A stretch of 64,000 bases of DNA from Patella vulgata (Eukaryota; Mollusca; Gastropoda; Patellidae), in NCBI RefSeq assembly GCF_932274485.2, contig NC_065883.2, positions 63,345,210-63,409,209 of the forward strand, written 5' to 3'. The position numbers were made by a program, and so were the translations under genes. The notes under the pieces are model-generated. The model saw nothing but the letters and a program-made list of their open reading frames with translations. It did no database searches and had not been told where the DNA came from. Positions 37,501 to 47,974 of the stretch are shown one piece after another. Position 1 is the stretch's first letter. Each line of letters opens with the position of its first letter.

Positions 37501-40500
37501 TGCTGTCTGGAAGAGTGGGACAATGAAAACATTGCTGCCTGGAAGAGTGGGACAATGAAAACATTGCTGGCTGGAAGAGTGGGACAAGGAAAACATTGCT
37601 GGCTTGAAGAGTGGGACAATGAAACCATTGCTGCCGGGAAGAGTGAGACAATGAAAATATTGCTGCCTTGAAGAGTGAGACAATGAAAATATTGCTGCCC
37701 GGAAGAGTGGGACAATGGAAACATTGCTGCCTGGAAGAGGCAGAGACAATTAATATTCTATAGTTTACTTGTTAGATAGTGTTTTATTAATTGGGAATTA
37801 ATTTGATTTGAATATTTCAGAGTGATATATTTGATACTGTAAAACCTGGACAAGTTGTTATTTGTCGTCATCTACGGGTCATGCAATACTTACATACATT
37901 AGAACATTCACGACAGGCTAGACATCTGTATCTATCATCTTCTTCAGAAACACAGGTATAAAGCTATTCAAAAATAATATATGTTTTACAAGCAAAAAGA
38001 AATTTCAAGATAAGTGTACAATAGACATACAGTGGGCGATAGGGTTGCATGTATATTGCCTTCTGGATATTAGTCGTAGTGTTTAATATTTCACTTTTAT
38101 GGGAGCCAGGATGGCTCAGTGAGTATAGTTGTGGTTCACAAACCAGGGGCTCCTGTGTTCAATCCTGCTTTCCCCATGTCATTGGTGCAGGATGGGGGAC
38201 TTTCAGTGGAAAACATCTAGTCATTTGGGTGGATATGAAAAACCAAGGTCCACCTATGTTGTCATTGGCTAGCACATAAAAGAACCTTGGCAATTGGTAA
38301 TCAATGAACAGTAAGCTGACATTCTGCTTTCAAGGCAAAATTTTCCTCAAACCGAATGGTGCAGGAAAAAAAGACAGTTCATCCCTTTTTCATTTCATTT
38401 CGTTATCCATTTATAAATGCATTATTTGTTGTGTGAGATATATTCTTTTGTTACTTTTCATTTTACCTGTCAAATATATTTCTGATAAATTTCTTGTGTT
38501 TTAGATGGTTGTATATAGACGTGAAGATTTACCTAGAATGGATGACCGTTTACAGAATGAAGATGTTGTGAGAGAGTTTAATGATTGGTTTTATCAAACA
38601 CAAGATGATATAGATGGTAAATACGGTGGTTATTTTATATATCCACCATTACCAAATACATTACAAACTTTTAAACAATTACATCCAGATATAGAGGTAA
38701 GCAGTCATTGATTTATATTTTGAATTGGTGAGCTGAAGAAATTTCTCTTCTAAAAAAACATAGTCTGTTTGGATAATGAGAGTGAGAGAGAGAAAAATGG
38801 GCTTTATCGTTCACTCGACACATACTAGGTCATTTCGGGACTAACATATGGTTCAATTTTTATTTCAATAATTCGCTTGTGTGTAGGGGTCTATAGCTTG
38901 GGAGAAAACCGGAGGATCCGGAGAAAACCCACAAGGTTGGACAGGCCACCCTATTCCTTGTCATGAATCGAAACCACACCAGTTGACTCATTGGCAGACC
39001 TTATGATACAGCACGCACATGCTAACCAATCGGCCATCCATCCCTCCTTGGATAATGTGACTGACTTGGTAAATAAGGAGTGTTTTATCATATAATAAAG
39101 AGAGTGATTCTTTGCATTCATAAGACAGGTGTACATAGAGCACAATATTTAAAGTCTAGAACTTTATTCTAAGTATCGTACGCAATTACCATGATTTTTG
39201 ATTCCAAAAAGATAGAAATTATGGGAAGCCATTTCAGCTGTAAGTTGCATGACATAAAAACTGTGATTGAGATTCGACTGTGTAAGCAAACAGTTTTTAT
39301 TAGATATATATGTAATTATTTTTAACTCAGTTGATATATAGGCCTACATGTATATTTATCCTCCAATTCAGTGGATGGGAGAGTGTGTGCTTCTCTATTT
39401 AGACTTTCGACAATCAGAATTTCAAATTAATTTTATTTTGATGTTTATTTTCTATATATTTGTAGATTATTAACAGCGGATTGTGGGAGAAAACTGTATG
39501 CAATATGGTATATAAACATCACAGGAGAATTTATATACAAGCTTTATTAGCACATATTAAATTTATTAGAATAAATGAATCCGTTCCATCATCACCTAGT
39601 AAAATTGGGTAAATACGTACAATCAAATCAAATAAAATGTCCTTCTTTTCTGCACCGACTGGGCTAATGAAGATGGATGTACAATCAATGAAATATGGTT
39701 TTGTAATGTCAGGATGATAACTATCTTCCTTATTTAAATTGAGTAAAAATAAGTATTGAAAAGCTTTCTTTAGATACAATAGTAATTAGGCAATTAACAG
39801 AAAAAAACCTAGCTTGGATACCTTCTTGACTTTGATGTTAATGGAAAGAAATGGAATTAACAAGACAATTAAAAGATGGTGGCACGAACTCAATATAAAA
39901 TAATTTGAAGTTAGTCTGTAAGATTGTGGCTTTGATGTCAATTATTGGATAAACCATTAAATTAATTGTTTCTCATTTTAGAAAAAATTCCAACAACAAA
40001 GAGTCTATGGGAAAAAATGTTCAAGAGGTGAGAATAAATATTGCAGGTTATTGGCATTTACCAGTGATCCAGATAAAACTGCTTTTTTGTCGAACAAATA
40101 TATGATATTCTTAAACTTCTAAACCTGTTATATTAGAACTAAATGCATCAACCTGTGAATAATTAGATACTGTTTGAGAAATGTAAATGATGATCAGCTG
40201 CTTTCATCTAGTCAGTAAATATATTACTGTATAGATGTGTAATGAGTAAATATATTACTGTATAGATGAGTAATTTGTAATGGATTATTTTGAATACAGA
40301 AAGAAGAACAGATAGTAAATGGAGAATGGGCAAAGAGTAGAGATACGTTCAAACATGTAGGTGTTACAGATCAACATCAGATTCAACAGATGTTTCCTTT
40401 ATCATATGATCCTGATAATAATAGTTTATCACGAATAAATCTACCTTCTAATACATATAATCACACAGGTACAAATTTCTGTTAATTTGATATTTTTGGA

Positions 40501-43056
40501 GGGGTGTGGATGGTCTGTCATTGAGTCTGTCATGACTTATGTCTGTCATTGAGTCAAGTGGGCTGGTTTCTATTCCCAGATTGTATGTAGCAATGAGTAG
40601 TCATCCTGTCCAACCTGTCCTGGTGGGTTTTCTCCGGTTTCCCTTCCAAATCTAAAGACCCTATGCGTAAGCATTTATTGAAATATAATTGATCCATGTC
40701 AGTCCTGAAATGATGAAGTTTGTGTCGAATGGATGTTAAACCTAATCTTTGGCTGGTTTATATTTTGAACTTGACAATTTTAGGATTAGTAGAAATAACC
40801 ATATTTTGCCTAATTTCTTCAAGCTGTTTTGTTTGTAACAGAACACAGTTCTTTGGATTACAATTACTGTATTATATACACAGGTGATTTCACTAGTCAT
40901 TATCCAGTAGACGTGGTACAAGGGTTAATCAGCGAACTGGATGTATGAGATGTGTTGTTGACGTTTGGGAAAGTAGGACGAGGGGAAATGTGTAGGGAGT
41001 GAAGTGCTGTAAAGGGATAGTTAGATGTATTATGAATGGTTAGAGTGGCTGTGGTGTTACGGTGAAATACTATGCCGCCACCGTAACACCACAGCTTTAT
41101 GATTTGTTAGACAGGAGTGATGTAATGGGTGTCAACAACTGGGTATGCTGGTACCGTCGCAACGTAGCCGTGAAATATATATTGTGGGGGGGGAGGGCGG
41201 AAACGGAAAAATATACAATGTTGACAGTATGTGCCAGGCATGAGGCTGCGCAGACCGAGCGGCAGCTCGATAGGGAGTGTGTGGGAGGGTCACCCTCATA
41301 AAAATTTTTTTTTTAAAATTTCAGTTTTCTGTAAGCAGTGAAAACACTATTTTGGCATTGTTTGCGGGGTTAAACCTAAAAATCACATTAATACACCTAT
41401 TGCACGATATTGTGAAACTAGCTGACGAAGACAGCTCGGGCGGCGATTGTTCGACTCGGGGCTGCTCTGTCAGTATCTAACAAACGCATTTAGTTCGCGT
41501 ACAACTTTTAAAAACCGAATGTCAGTATGGTATTTCTCACATAATTGGTTATCGCAAAAACAGAGTAAACTGAAAGCGAGTAATCTCGACTCAAACCTAT
41601 AGTCTATAGCCTACTTACTACACTCGTCAATAGGCTTCCTATATTATTGTTTGTGGACGGTTTACTACTCAGTGATAAGCCTGCGCCGCAAAAAGAGGTC
41701 TCGCCTTTTATTATTAGTATAATGACTTCCTCATGTGCGGCAGGTTAGTTTGCTTCTAAAAACACTGTTTTCCGTTCCAAAAAATACAAAAGTAATTTTC
41801 TACCAGATGACCATGGTTCTTTTCACCGAGACTAGATAATTTCTCTTGGTGTAAGGATATAGCTATGGATAAGTTCATACAAGGTCAATAAATCCGCGGT
41901 CAGTTCGGGTCACACTGTTGAGAAAATAAACCGATGGGTTTGTTTAGTAGCAAATCGAGCGTGAATCAACTGAGTTTGTACTGCAAAATTTTTGAGTGAT
42001 ATGTATGAACTGTCTTCACACATTCGGTTTATAATTAGCGATACACAGGTACAGTGGCAAGTGTTGTACTTCACAGACTGTTTACCTCCGAACTACCTCC
42101 GCACGAAATCCCCGATTTGGGTACTTGTTAAAAGAAAAAGAAATAGTACCTGTGCGCATGCCAGTAAAAAAAACCTAAGAGTTCGCGCATAAAAATGCCC
42201 GAACGTACCAGGCGCCAGGTCATCAAGCATACAAAAATGAGAAATTGATGCGAAAGCAAGTAGTGGGAATTAGTTCGAATATAATTACTACTAAGTATAA
42301 GGATAAATGAAATGAAATGAAATGGGGTTTAACAACCTATGTTCTGCTCCGACTGGGCTATTGAAGACGGACAATCACTTTGTCCTATGAGGGGAATTTT
42401 GCTTAGACAGCGACACAATGCCTACTCTTATTTTGAATTCCAACTGCCAAAGGATCTTTAACATGCACGCCAATCTGTACATGGGACCTCAGTTTTTCGT
42501 CCCATGCAAACAACTGTACATTGTCCCTTGCAAGACCCTCTGCCCTGCACCACTGACAAAAGGGAACCATGCCGGAAAATCCCAATGAATGAACTTTCTG
42601 GGTCAACACCGGGATCAAACATGGGCCCTCCAGGTTAGCGAGCCAACGTCCCACTCAGAAAAAAGGATTGATAAAAACATAAATAATCCGCGAGACAAAT
42701 TCTGTTATCAGTCATACATATTGAATAATAATTATTTTTTTTTTATTCCAGATATCTCATGTCCCGAATATTGTAAGGTGAATTATTTTGAAATTACGTG
42801 GCTTGGATTAAATAGTAAAGTTGATCTAACCTCAGTTAAAGTGTGTAATTCATTGAATAAAGACACAAGTATTAGTGACATATTAATTGGTTGTAGACAG
42901 CCTGTTATAAGTGATGAATTCTGTTATGAAGATGTTACTTCAGTCTTAAACAGTACAGCAACAGTTAAAGATACTAGATATCTAGTTGTTTTAGATTTAT
43001 ATTGCCATGATTTTAATAATATTGAAATAGTTTTAAATGGAGCTTTTCCAGTCTGA
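28552..43056 (+). CDS. RADX: RADX, RPA1-related ssDNA-binding protein (15 exons, 732 aa)
   Basis: Exons: 28552-28650, 29978-30142, 32254-32380, 32733-32879, 33957-34138, 34685-34764, 35049-35270, 36413-36492, 37067-37173, 37821-37955, 38505-38696, 39466-39608, 39982-40027, 40300-40468, 42752-43056. All have GT-AG borders and phases agree. Known role in vertebrates: binds single-stranded DNA at replication forks and restrains RAD51. Recalled human RADX motifs line up: VISINRYII with VTVLAVQRYLL; ISRLYHYGKP with KSKLRYYGKP; FITRSQLRSVCDGVMCDVVG with [30 protein letters not shown] with MLVFVGRVQR; GGYFIYPPLP with GGYYPYPPVP; FEITWLGLN with FEVTILGLN. OB-fold regions lie at about residues 30-130, 195-310 and 340-445. 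The start ATG sits in 'aaatATGGCGG'. At 732 aa it is shorter than human (about 855), mainly in the linker before the last exon. The exon 14 to 15 join restores GAT across the junction and skips a possible alternative end at 40884. Confidence 0.93.
29081..29518. mobile_element. TTAA-flanked MITE, family E, complete copy (RADX intron 1)
   Basis: 438 bp from TTAAAGTAGCTAAGTC to GATTTAGCTCCTTTAA, inverted ends with TTAA at both edges. Nearly identical to positions 1-459, so the two moved or were copied recently. Confidence 0.75.
30301..31773 (+). mobile_element. Complete Tc1-type DNA transposon (RADX intron 2)
   Basis: 1473 bp, bounded by perfect 34-bp inverted repeats that start TACTATTCAAAAAAAGTAGG. 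TA target duplications lie at 30299-30300 and 31774-31775, the usual Tc1/mariner signature. It contains one open transposase gene (30596-31615). It sits in sense orientation in the intron between RADX exons 2 and 3. Perfect ends and an unbroken reading frame point to a recent arrival. Confidence 0.95.
30596..31615 (+). CDS. Tc1-like transposase, DD34E, 339 aa
   Basis: The N-terminal helix-turn-helix region (about residues 5-55, NERLRALGMLQIGTTQAVVA) is followed by the GRPR linker motif (residues 56-59), as in paired-like Tc1 DNA-binding domains. The catalytic triad is visible: D151 in MFSDESRF, D241 in FQDDSARCH, and E276 in SPIEHVWD. The 34 residues between the second D and the E make it DD34E. 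The glycine-rich GGGSVMVWGG motif (187-195) is present. The length is normal for the family. The ATG at 30596 is preferred because the helix-turn-helix starts just after it. The enzyme would bind the 34-bp ends and perform cut-and-paste transposition into TA. I see no defect, so it could be active; that is inference. Confidence 0.93.
   Translation: MRRLTQNERLRALGMLQIGTTQAVVARMMNVSQSVISRLWSRYRDTQSVQDRPRSGRPRATTQAQDRFIRTLALRNRVITANQISARLQTDTGVSVSGQTIRNRLHRGHLRAQRPHVIPCLRDHHIQARRRWCRDRQHWDNRRWSNVMFSDESRFTVDFLDRRRRVWRRRNERFQDVNVIRHDRFGGGSVMVWGGITVAGRTALHVVAGCVTGQYYRDNILAVHVVPFARRHGHRFIFQDDSARCHRARIVTGYLQQQNITTLPWPALSPDLSPIEHVWDMLGQRLRQRQQRPANVQELAAALQQEWDNLDQNDLRRLIRSMPRRINACLANRGGFTLN
32920..33257 (-). 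mobile_element. MULE-like MITE, family C, copy 2 (RADX intron 4)
   Basis: 338 bp with inverted ends CAATCTTATTAAAACACAGA and, from the right, CAATCTGATTAAAATACAGA. Identical 9-bp flanks CCAAATGAA occur at 32911-32919 and 33258-33266. A 9-bp target duplication is typical of Mutator-type elements. Opposite in orientation to copies 1 and 3. Confidence 0.8.
33552..33811 (+). mobile_element. SINE family A, full length with tRNA head (RADX intron 4)
   Basis: The head 'ggtagctcggtgagtaagtc' (A box) and 'ggttctatgttcaatccctg' (B box) are tRNA-like. The body is shared with the other copies, and the tail is 'ggacgttaagcctcatttca'. TTTATTTCTT flanks both sides (33542-33551 and 33812-33821), a target duplication from target-primed reverse transcription. 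Confidence 0.88.
34453..34510. repeat. (CT)n microsatellite (RADX intron 5)
   Basis: About 29 CT units with one interruption ('catctctc'). Confidence 0.95.
35221..35712. repeat. Array of copies of the RADX exon 7 end and its splice donor
   Basis: The last 50 bases of exon 7 ('gataatataccaccattaca' to 'tagatcacaacttag|gtatgg') are repeated downstream in intron 7 as diverged units of about 50-120 bp. Each has 'taccatcattaca', 'actttataactagatcac' and 'aactctggta'. About seven to eight units can be picked out, the later ones shortened. Most keep a GT at the donor position. Confidence 0.8.
35726..36257. repeat. 266-bp tandem duplication, nearly identical copies
   Basis: 35726-35991 is repeated at 35992-36257. 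By eye there is only one internal difference ('ccattgcat' against 'ccatcgcat'). It lies in RADX intron 7, right after the exon-end array. Confidence 0.9.
36619..36877 (-). mobile_element. MITE family D, copy 4 (RADX intron 8)
   Basis: TTAA at both edges. It reads CATTATGCAAGAGC at one end and ACCTAATGCCCCTTTAA at the other, the reverse orientation of copies 1-3. Confidence 0.7.
37491..37748. repeat. 32-bp minisatellite, about 8 copies (RADX intron 9)
   Basis: Unit GAAAACATTGCTGCCTGGAA then GAGTGGGACAAT. Variants are 'tgtctgg', 'tggctgg' and 'tgccggg'. The period of 32 is not a multiple of 3, so the 131-aa and 84-aa reverse ORFs here pass through different frames of the unit; they are not genes. 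Confidence 0.92.
38101..38401 (+). mobile_element. SINE family A with tRNA head (RADX intron 10)
   Basis: Head 'ggatggctcagtgagtatag' and 'ctgtgttcaatcctgct', diverged body, and tail '(catttc)n'. The ORF 38049-38279 reads through it. Confidence 0.75.
38792..39053 (-). mobile_element. SINE family B copy (RADX intron 11)
   Basis: On the plus strand: 'aaatgggctttatcgttcac' tail, 'aggtcatttcgggactaaca', 'aaccggaggatccggagaaa', then the reversed tRNA-like head 'tgctaaccaatcggccatcc'. Confidence 0.8.
40505..40747 (+). mobile_element. SINE family B copy, sense, diverged (RADX intron 14)
   Basis: 'tggatggtctgtcattgagt', 'gggctggtttctattcccag' (B-box-like), 'cctgtccaacctgtcctggt', 'tttctccggtttcc' and the end 'tcgaatggatgttaaaccta'. 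A short internal duplication of the head is visible. Confidence 0.7.
40884..40945 (+). other. Possible alternative terminal exon of RADX (weak)
   Basis: After an 'tacacag' acceptor the frame continues GDFTSHYPVDVVQGLISELD and V, then stops. Using it would end RADX before its conserved C-terminal domain. Splicing exon 14 straight to 42752 keeps the frame, so this is probably not the main form. Confidence 0.25.
41048..41096. repeat. Perfect 17-bp-arm hairpin
   Basis: GCTGTGGTGTTACGGTG and CACCGTAACACCACAGC are separated by a 14-15 base loop. This is the strongest short perfect palindrome I noticed in the window. It lies in a CG-richer block (about 40950-42250) of RADX intron 14 that otherwise holds nothing I recognise; ORFs at 41062-41301 and 41992-42192 are unsupported. 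Confidence 0.85.
42308..42657 (-). mobile_element. SINE family A, near full length (RADX intron 14)
   Basis: Tail 'aaatgaaatggggtttaaca' on the left, body words shared with other copies, and reversed head 'accgggatcaaacatgggcc' and 'ggttagcgagccaacgtccc' on the right. It ends about 95 bp before the last RADX exon. Confidence 0.85.
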
Positions 43057-43302
43057 CATAAAATAGAAAAAATGTTGTGTGAGTTTTTTTCTTTACATCA
43101 ATTGCTATGCAGTATCTTCTTTTTATGGAGATAGCCAAATCTTGCACAAGCCTGAATTTAGTTGGTTCATTAAGCTTTTAGTTTCTGCTGATAGTTTCAA
43201 TCCAACAAAGAATAGGACATACATGAACTGATAAATGTCATAGCCAGAAAGAGAAATGATATAGCCTTATTTCAATAATTTGGAGGAAACCTGCAGGTTA
43301 AG

Positions 43303-43600
43303 AAATGAAATGGGGGTTTAACATCCTACTGTTCTCCAAACTGGGCTAATAAAGACGGGCATGCGCCATACAGTGTGCTATGTGGGAAATTTTGTCCGGA
43401 CAGTGGCACTACGGCCTACTCTTATGTCAAATTCCAACTGTCAAGGGGTCTTTTACATACACACCAATGTGTACACTACGGCCTACTCTTATGTCAAATT
43501 CCAACTGTCAAGGGATCTTTTACATACACACCAATGTGTACACAGGACCTCGGTTTTCCATCCCATCCGAACAACTAGACAGCTGTTTGCAAAAATAACT
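43303..43600 (-). mobile_element. SINE family A with an internal duplication
   Basis: Starts 'gaaatgggggtttaacatcc'. A segment of about 68 bp ('cactacggcctactcttatg' to 'caccaatgtgtaca') occurs twice in tandem at about 43407-43545. The head is missing. Three overlapping ORFs at 43361-43675 arise from it. Confidence 0.85.
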
Positions 43601-43646
43601 AGCCTTACGATCCACAGGCCTTCCACAACATACCGCATCTGTCAGA

Positions 43647-43915
43647 GAGAGAAATGGGGTTTAACATCCACTTGACACAAACTAGGTCATTTCGGGACTA
43701 ACATGGTTTAATTTTTATTTCAATAATTCGGTTGCGCGTAGGGGTCTTTAGCAGTGGGAGGACCCGGAGAAAACCCACAAGGTTGGACAGGCGACCCTAC
43801 TCCTTGTCACGTACAATCGGGGAATCGAAACCCCACCAGTTGACTCAATGACAGACCGTATGATACAGCACGCACGTGCTAACCATTCGGCCATCCAACA
43901 CCCCACCCCCTCCCC
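43647..43915 (-). mobile_element. SINE family B copy
   Basis: 'agaaatggggtttaacatcc' tail, 'aggtcatttcgggactaaca', 'ggacccggagaaaacccaca', and reversed head 'tcgaaaccccaccagttgac' and 'aaccattcggccatcc'. It directly follows the SINE-A copy. Confidence 0.85.
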
Positions 43916-46900
43916 ATTGGTCAGAATTTTGTCCCTTTAATCATAGGTTTAGAAATATGAATATAAAGAGCAACTATATATAATTTATTTAATAACATGA
44001 TATATACAATTTACAATCATAGTCATACAGATAAAGCTGTATTTCAAAACATGGATTAGGTCTAAGCAGAGTGTTCTATGAGGTCATACATGTCAAGCAA
44101 ACACAGTAATTGGATGAAATAGATTTTCACTTCCCTATTAGTTTGATTTATTTGATTCAACTAGACTATTATCAGCTGTAATAAAATTTCAAAGACCATT
44201 TTTTTTAAAACCTTTTCTGTTCTAAATTGTTGTCCATAAAAACTACAAAGATCTGATCAAATGAAGCATCTGCAAGCTATTTGTTTACAATGTCAATAAA
44301 CTCTGATTAAACCTATAACAGTTTACAAATACAGAATAAGTAGATTTAAATCTTACACATTCATAAAACATATATCTCATAAATAACAGTTACCTTTAAA
44401 ACATATATCTAGTCAACATTGTAAATATCATACTGCATATCTCTTAATACACAGTAAATAAAATTACTGGGACTTAGCAATTATTGCTGAGCAATTCAAC
44501 ATTTGAGTTATATACATATTTTTTTAACTAAAAGATCTTATAGCTTCTAATGTTCTAAATTTCATGTCTAATTAATTCATACTCTAAATCCTAAATTTCA
44601 TGTCTAATTAATTCATACTCTAAATCCTAAATTTAAACTAGGTTTTGATCATTTGATTGCATACATGATTAATTTTTTTTAAAAAACTCAATTAATTCCT
44701 GACGACCTGTAAATAATAATTTTAGACGTACCTGAGTAACCTGACTAACTGTCAGGCTCTAGTATTAGTAATAAACTAGTATCTGACATTTTGACTTTAT
44801 GGCGGAGATGTTTTAATTACATTAAAACACAGAAAAGAGAGAAATCTATGACAGACAAAATAACATACACCCGAGGAATAGCGCTTGATGAAGCCTAAAA
44901 TTGGTTCCTGAGAGTGTCTGTGACATTCCCAGTCTTGTACAGGACCGTAGACTACAATACCAATGAACATGGCTGTATTCATTTCAAATATATCATGGAA
45001 TGAAAACGGAAAATATCTTCAGATATAAAAAAAAACAGGTACATCTAAATGGACAAAAAATAACTCAAGATAGAAAATAAAAAAGAATAACTGACATATT
45101 TCATAAATAATAGAAAAATGTTTAAAAATAAACTAGGAGTTATTTTGTGAATATAATTTATGCCTGAAAACTGATTAAAATATAAAAAAATTCAAATTAA
45201 AACTAAAGAAAGAAAAAAAAAGAAAACAGTTCATTAACAATTAACAGATATAAATTTCAATTGATTACTTTTTCATTCATCATTGATAGATAAAAGTTCA
45301 CTTCTACCAGAATAAAATGCTGTTAACATCCAGCTTATATAAAGAAACATACGCTACAACTGGTTATTCTGTTGTGCTGTTTTAGCAGGAGTTTTTGTAT
45401 TTAATGTAGTTTCAAACCACTGTTGGCAAACTGTTAAAATAAGTGTCGGTTTACAACTATTTACTTTTCCCAAGTGGTATTGTTGATTACTCTGTACGCG
45501 ACAGTAGGAAACCATTATTTTTTTGATTCTCAACAAATGTTAACAATTTGCCAGCAATGGTTTGAAACTAAACATTAAAGGGGCATTATGTAAGATTTAG
45601 AGAAAGAGCTGGCAGTTCTGCTATAATATTTAAAGAATATTGCAAAATGAATATATTGAAATTTTCAGTCAAATAACTTTATTTTGAGCAAAGTAATCAA
45701 TTGCTGTTTTGACAAAATGTGTGCATTGATTGTAACCATTGTATTGGTCATTCAAGTCTTATCCTCACTTCTCCATTTTTATATTAAATCATTAAATAGC
45801 CAAACCGTTCTAATCTACTTAAAATCGGGGCCATCCAATGGCATTGAGAGATGATTATGGTCTTGTCATGTTAATAAATGTCTAATTAATAATTTATATA
45901 ACATTTACCTGCAATAGGAAGATTTAGCTCTTACATAATGCCTGTTTAAATACAGAAAATCCTGCTAAAACAGGGCAACTACACCATATCCAACTTGTAG
46001 TGATAGGTATGATCAAACAGTATATAACCATTCACCTAGTAAAACAATCACACCTAGACTAGACAATTAAAACAACTACATATACATAAAGCTGATTTGT
46101 ACAAATTTTTATATGTACATGCAATAATATATATATATCTCATTTACATAATTATCTATATATATATATCTTACATCTATATTTACATTAATCCAGTGGC
46201 AGCGCTAGGGAATGGAAGGGGAGGGGAGTTTGTCTTGGAAAAGGAAAACAATCAACACAATATTTGCATCCTATCATCAATCATGGGGGGGGTGGGGAAA
46301 TTGGCTCATTGCGCTTGGATTTTTGAAATTCTGTCGGATAATTGGAGCACATGCTGCCACTGTTAATCTGTTTATGGTGACTAGTTTTATTTATTGGCAT
46401 TAATTGATTTACCATATAACAACTTGGAATAGTTCATGTTGGCAATACTTTGATGGACATACAGATGTATTACATATTCCTAGAACTTCACAGGCACAGA
46501 ACACACATGTATTTATTTAAACTAAACATATTAGAGGATTTTCATTCTAATTAAGTTTTCTATGTTATATATATCGTTGTAGACAGAATACCATTTATAA
46601 TGATCGCGCCAAACTTGTATCACAGACACATTAAAATAAAGCAAGAGAATCATAATTTTTACATTTTCTTTTTACTTATTTAGGCAAAGAGATCTTAATT
46701 AAGGCAGTTTATACAAGCAATGACTAACTTTATCATGGTATGTCATACCAGGTATGGCAACTTAAAATCTAATGATCTAAACCATACAATTATTCTCATA
46801 AATAAAATGTAACTCATATTAATAACACATACAGAAAAAGATAATAAAAGGCAAAAAATGGATGAATGAAGATTATTTTGGTTTTAACCCAAAATCTATA

Positions 46901-47974
46901 TTCACAAAGAGTTAAATCCCTTTAACCGACTGAAACAAATGTTGATTCATAAAACAGTCATTTTAAGTTAATAGGCCTCAATCTACAGTCTATGATTCCA
47001 TATGACTAAATATTGTACTTCTTTCTGACCGGCCCATCTTCTACCAACCAACCAATCAGCCTACACTGCTATTGAATACCAGTTGTCAGACTCAGACATG
47101 ATAATATGGACCAGATGATATAGTAATTATAAAGTTAGAAACTGGGGTTAAGCCAAGATGAAATATAATAGAAAATAAACACTAAAAGTACAATGAACAA
47201 TATCTTAATACACAAGTACTATCTCTTGATGATTTTATACTTTCTATAAACATATTTATTTCCTTGATAAAACTGAGACAATAATTCATAAATCACATTT
47301 CTTTCAAGACTAATCAATGACATGACAATATAGACTGGACAATTTGATACAACTATATTCATGATACTAGTTCACACCACCAGCAAAATAAATTATATAA
47401 ACAGTATGTACATAGATGAAATGTGGCCTTTAGATTATAGGGGATCAAATATATCAATATATAGTGCTATTATTACAATTTTATTAAAACACGTCCATTA
47501 ACTATCATGGCACACCTTTAGGTCAAATTAATTAAAATTGCGTAAAAATTTCTACTGATCTATTTCAGAAATCATCTGACTACATCTTCAGCAAAACTAT
47601 TTACAACTTTCGATTTATTTTGCAATTTTAGATTATTTTTTTTTCGCAATTTTAGATATATTTCACAATTTAGATTTTTTTTCCACTATTCTCCATTTTG
47701 AAAAGAATAAATCCCACCACCTAATCTTATATTATATCTAACATAAAGTATGGCTTTTTAGAGACAGAAATTTATTATGACTATCCGTAAGGGAGGTTTT
47801 GGGCTTGTTTTGTCCACATTTCACTGTTTTGTTCACACGAGGCAGCGGCATCATGTATTTTGGCCGATTTCTACCCTTTTTTTTATCATAACATAATACA
47901 TACATGTCAACAAGTTTATTGCAAACTGCCCTATGTATCTTATATATATTTCTCTATAAGTTATTGTTATTATA
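43916..47974 (-). other. Probable long 3' UTR of TANGO1 and convergent intergenic spacer
   Basis: No other gene was found between the RADX stop (43056) and the TANGO1 stop (47975). The DNA is AT-rich and unspliced in appearance. AATAAA-type signals on the minus strand occur at several places, the furthest near 43984 ('aatttattta' on the plus strand). Where the transcript ends cannot be told from sequence. It holds MITE copy D5, a 40-bp direct repeat at about 44550-44635 and AT microsatellites near 46125-46180. Confidence 0.4.
45575..45949 (+). mobile_element. MITE family D, copy 5
   Basis: TTAAAGGGGCATTATGTAAG at the left and AGCTCTTACATAATGCCTG with TTTAA at the right. About 375 bp, complete, with TTAA at both edges. 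Confidence 0.75.

Noticed and set aside
37354-37749. Reverse ORFs of 131 and 84 aa with repeating LPGSN-type peptides
   Set aside because: Produced by the 32-bp minisatellite inside a RADX intron.
41062-41301. 79-aa ORF beginning MKYYAATVTPQL
   Set aside because: It starts inside the perfect hairpin and has no splice or homology support.
43361-43675. Three overlapping plus-strand ORFs (67-104 aa)
   Set aside because: They translate a SINE-A copy with an internal duplication; the same peptides recur at 27098-27331 and 15022-15270.
46097-46403. Ile/Tyr-rich ORF (89 aa) and a 63-aa companion
   Set aside because: The hydrophobic start is an AT microsatellite read as IYIYI; it lies in the presumed TANGO1 3' region.
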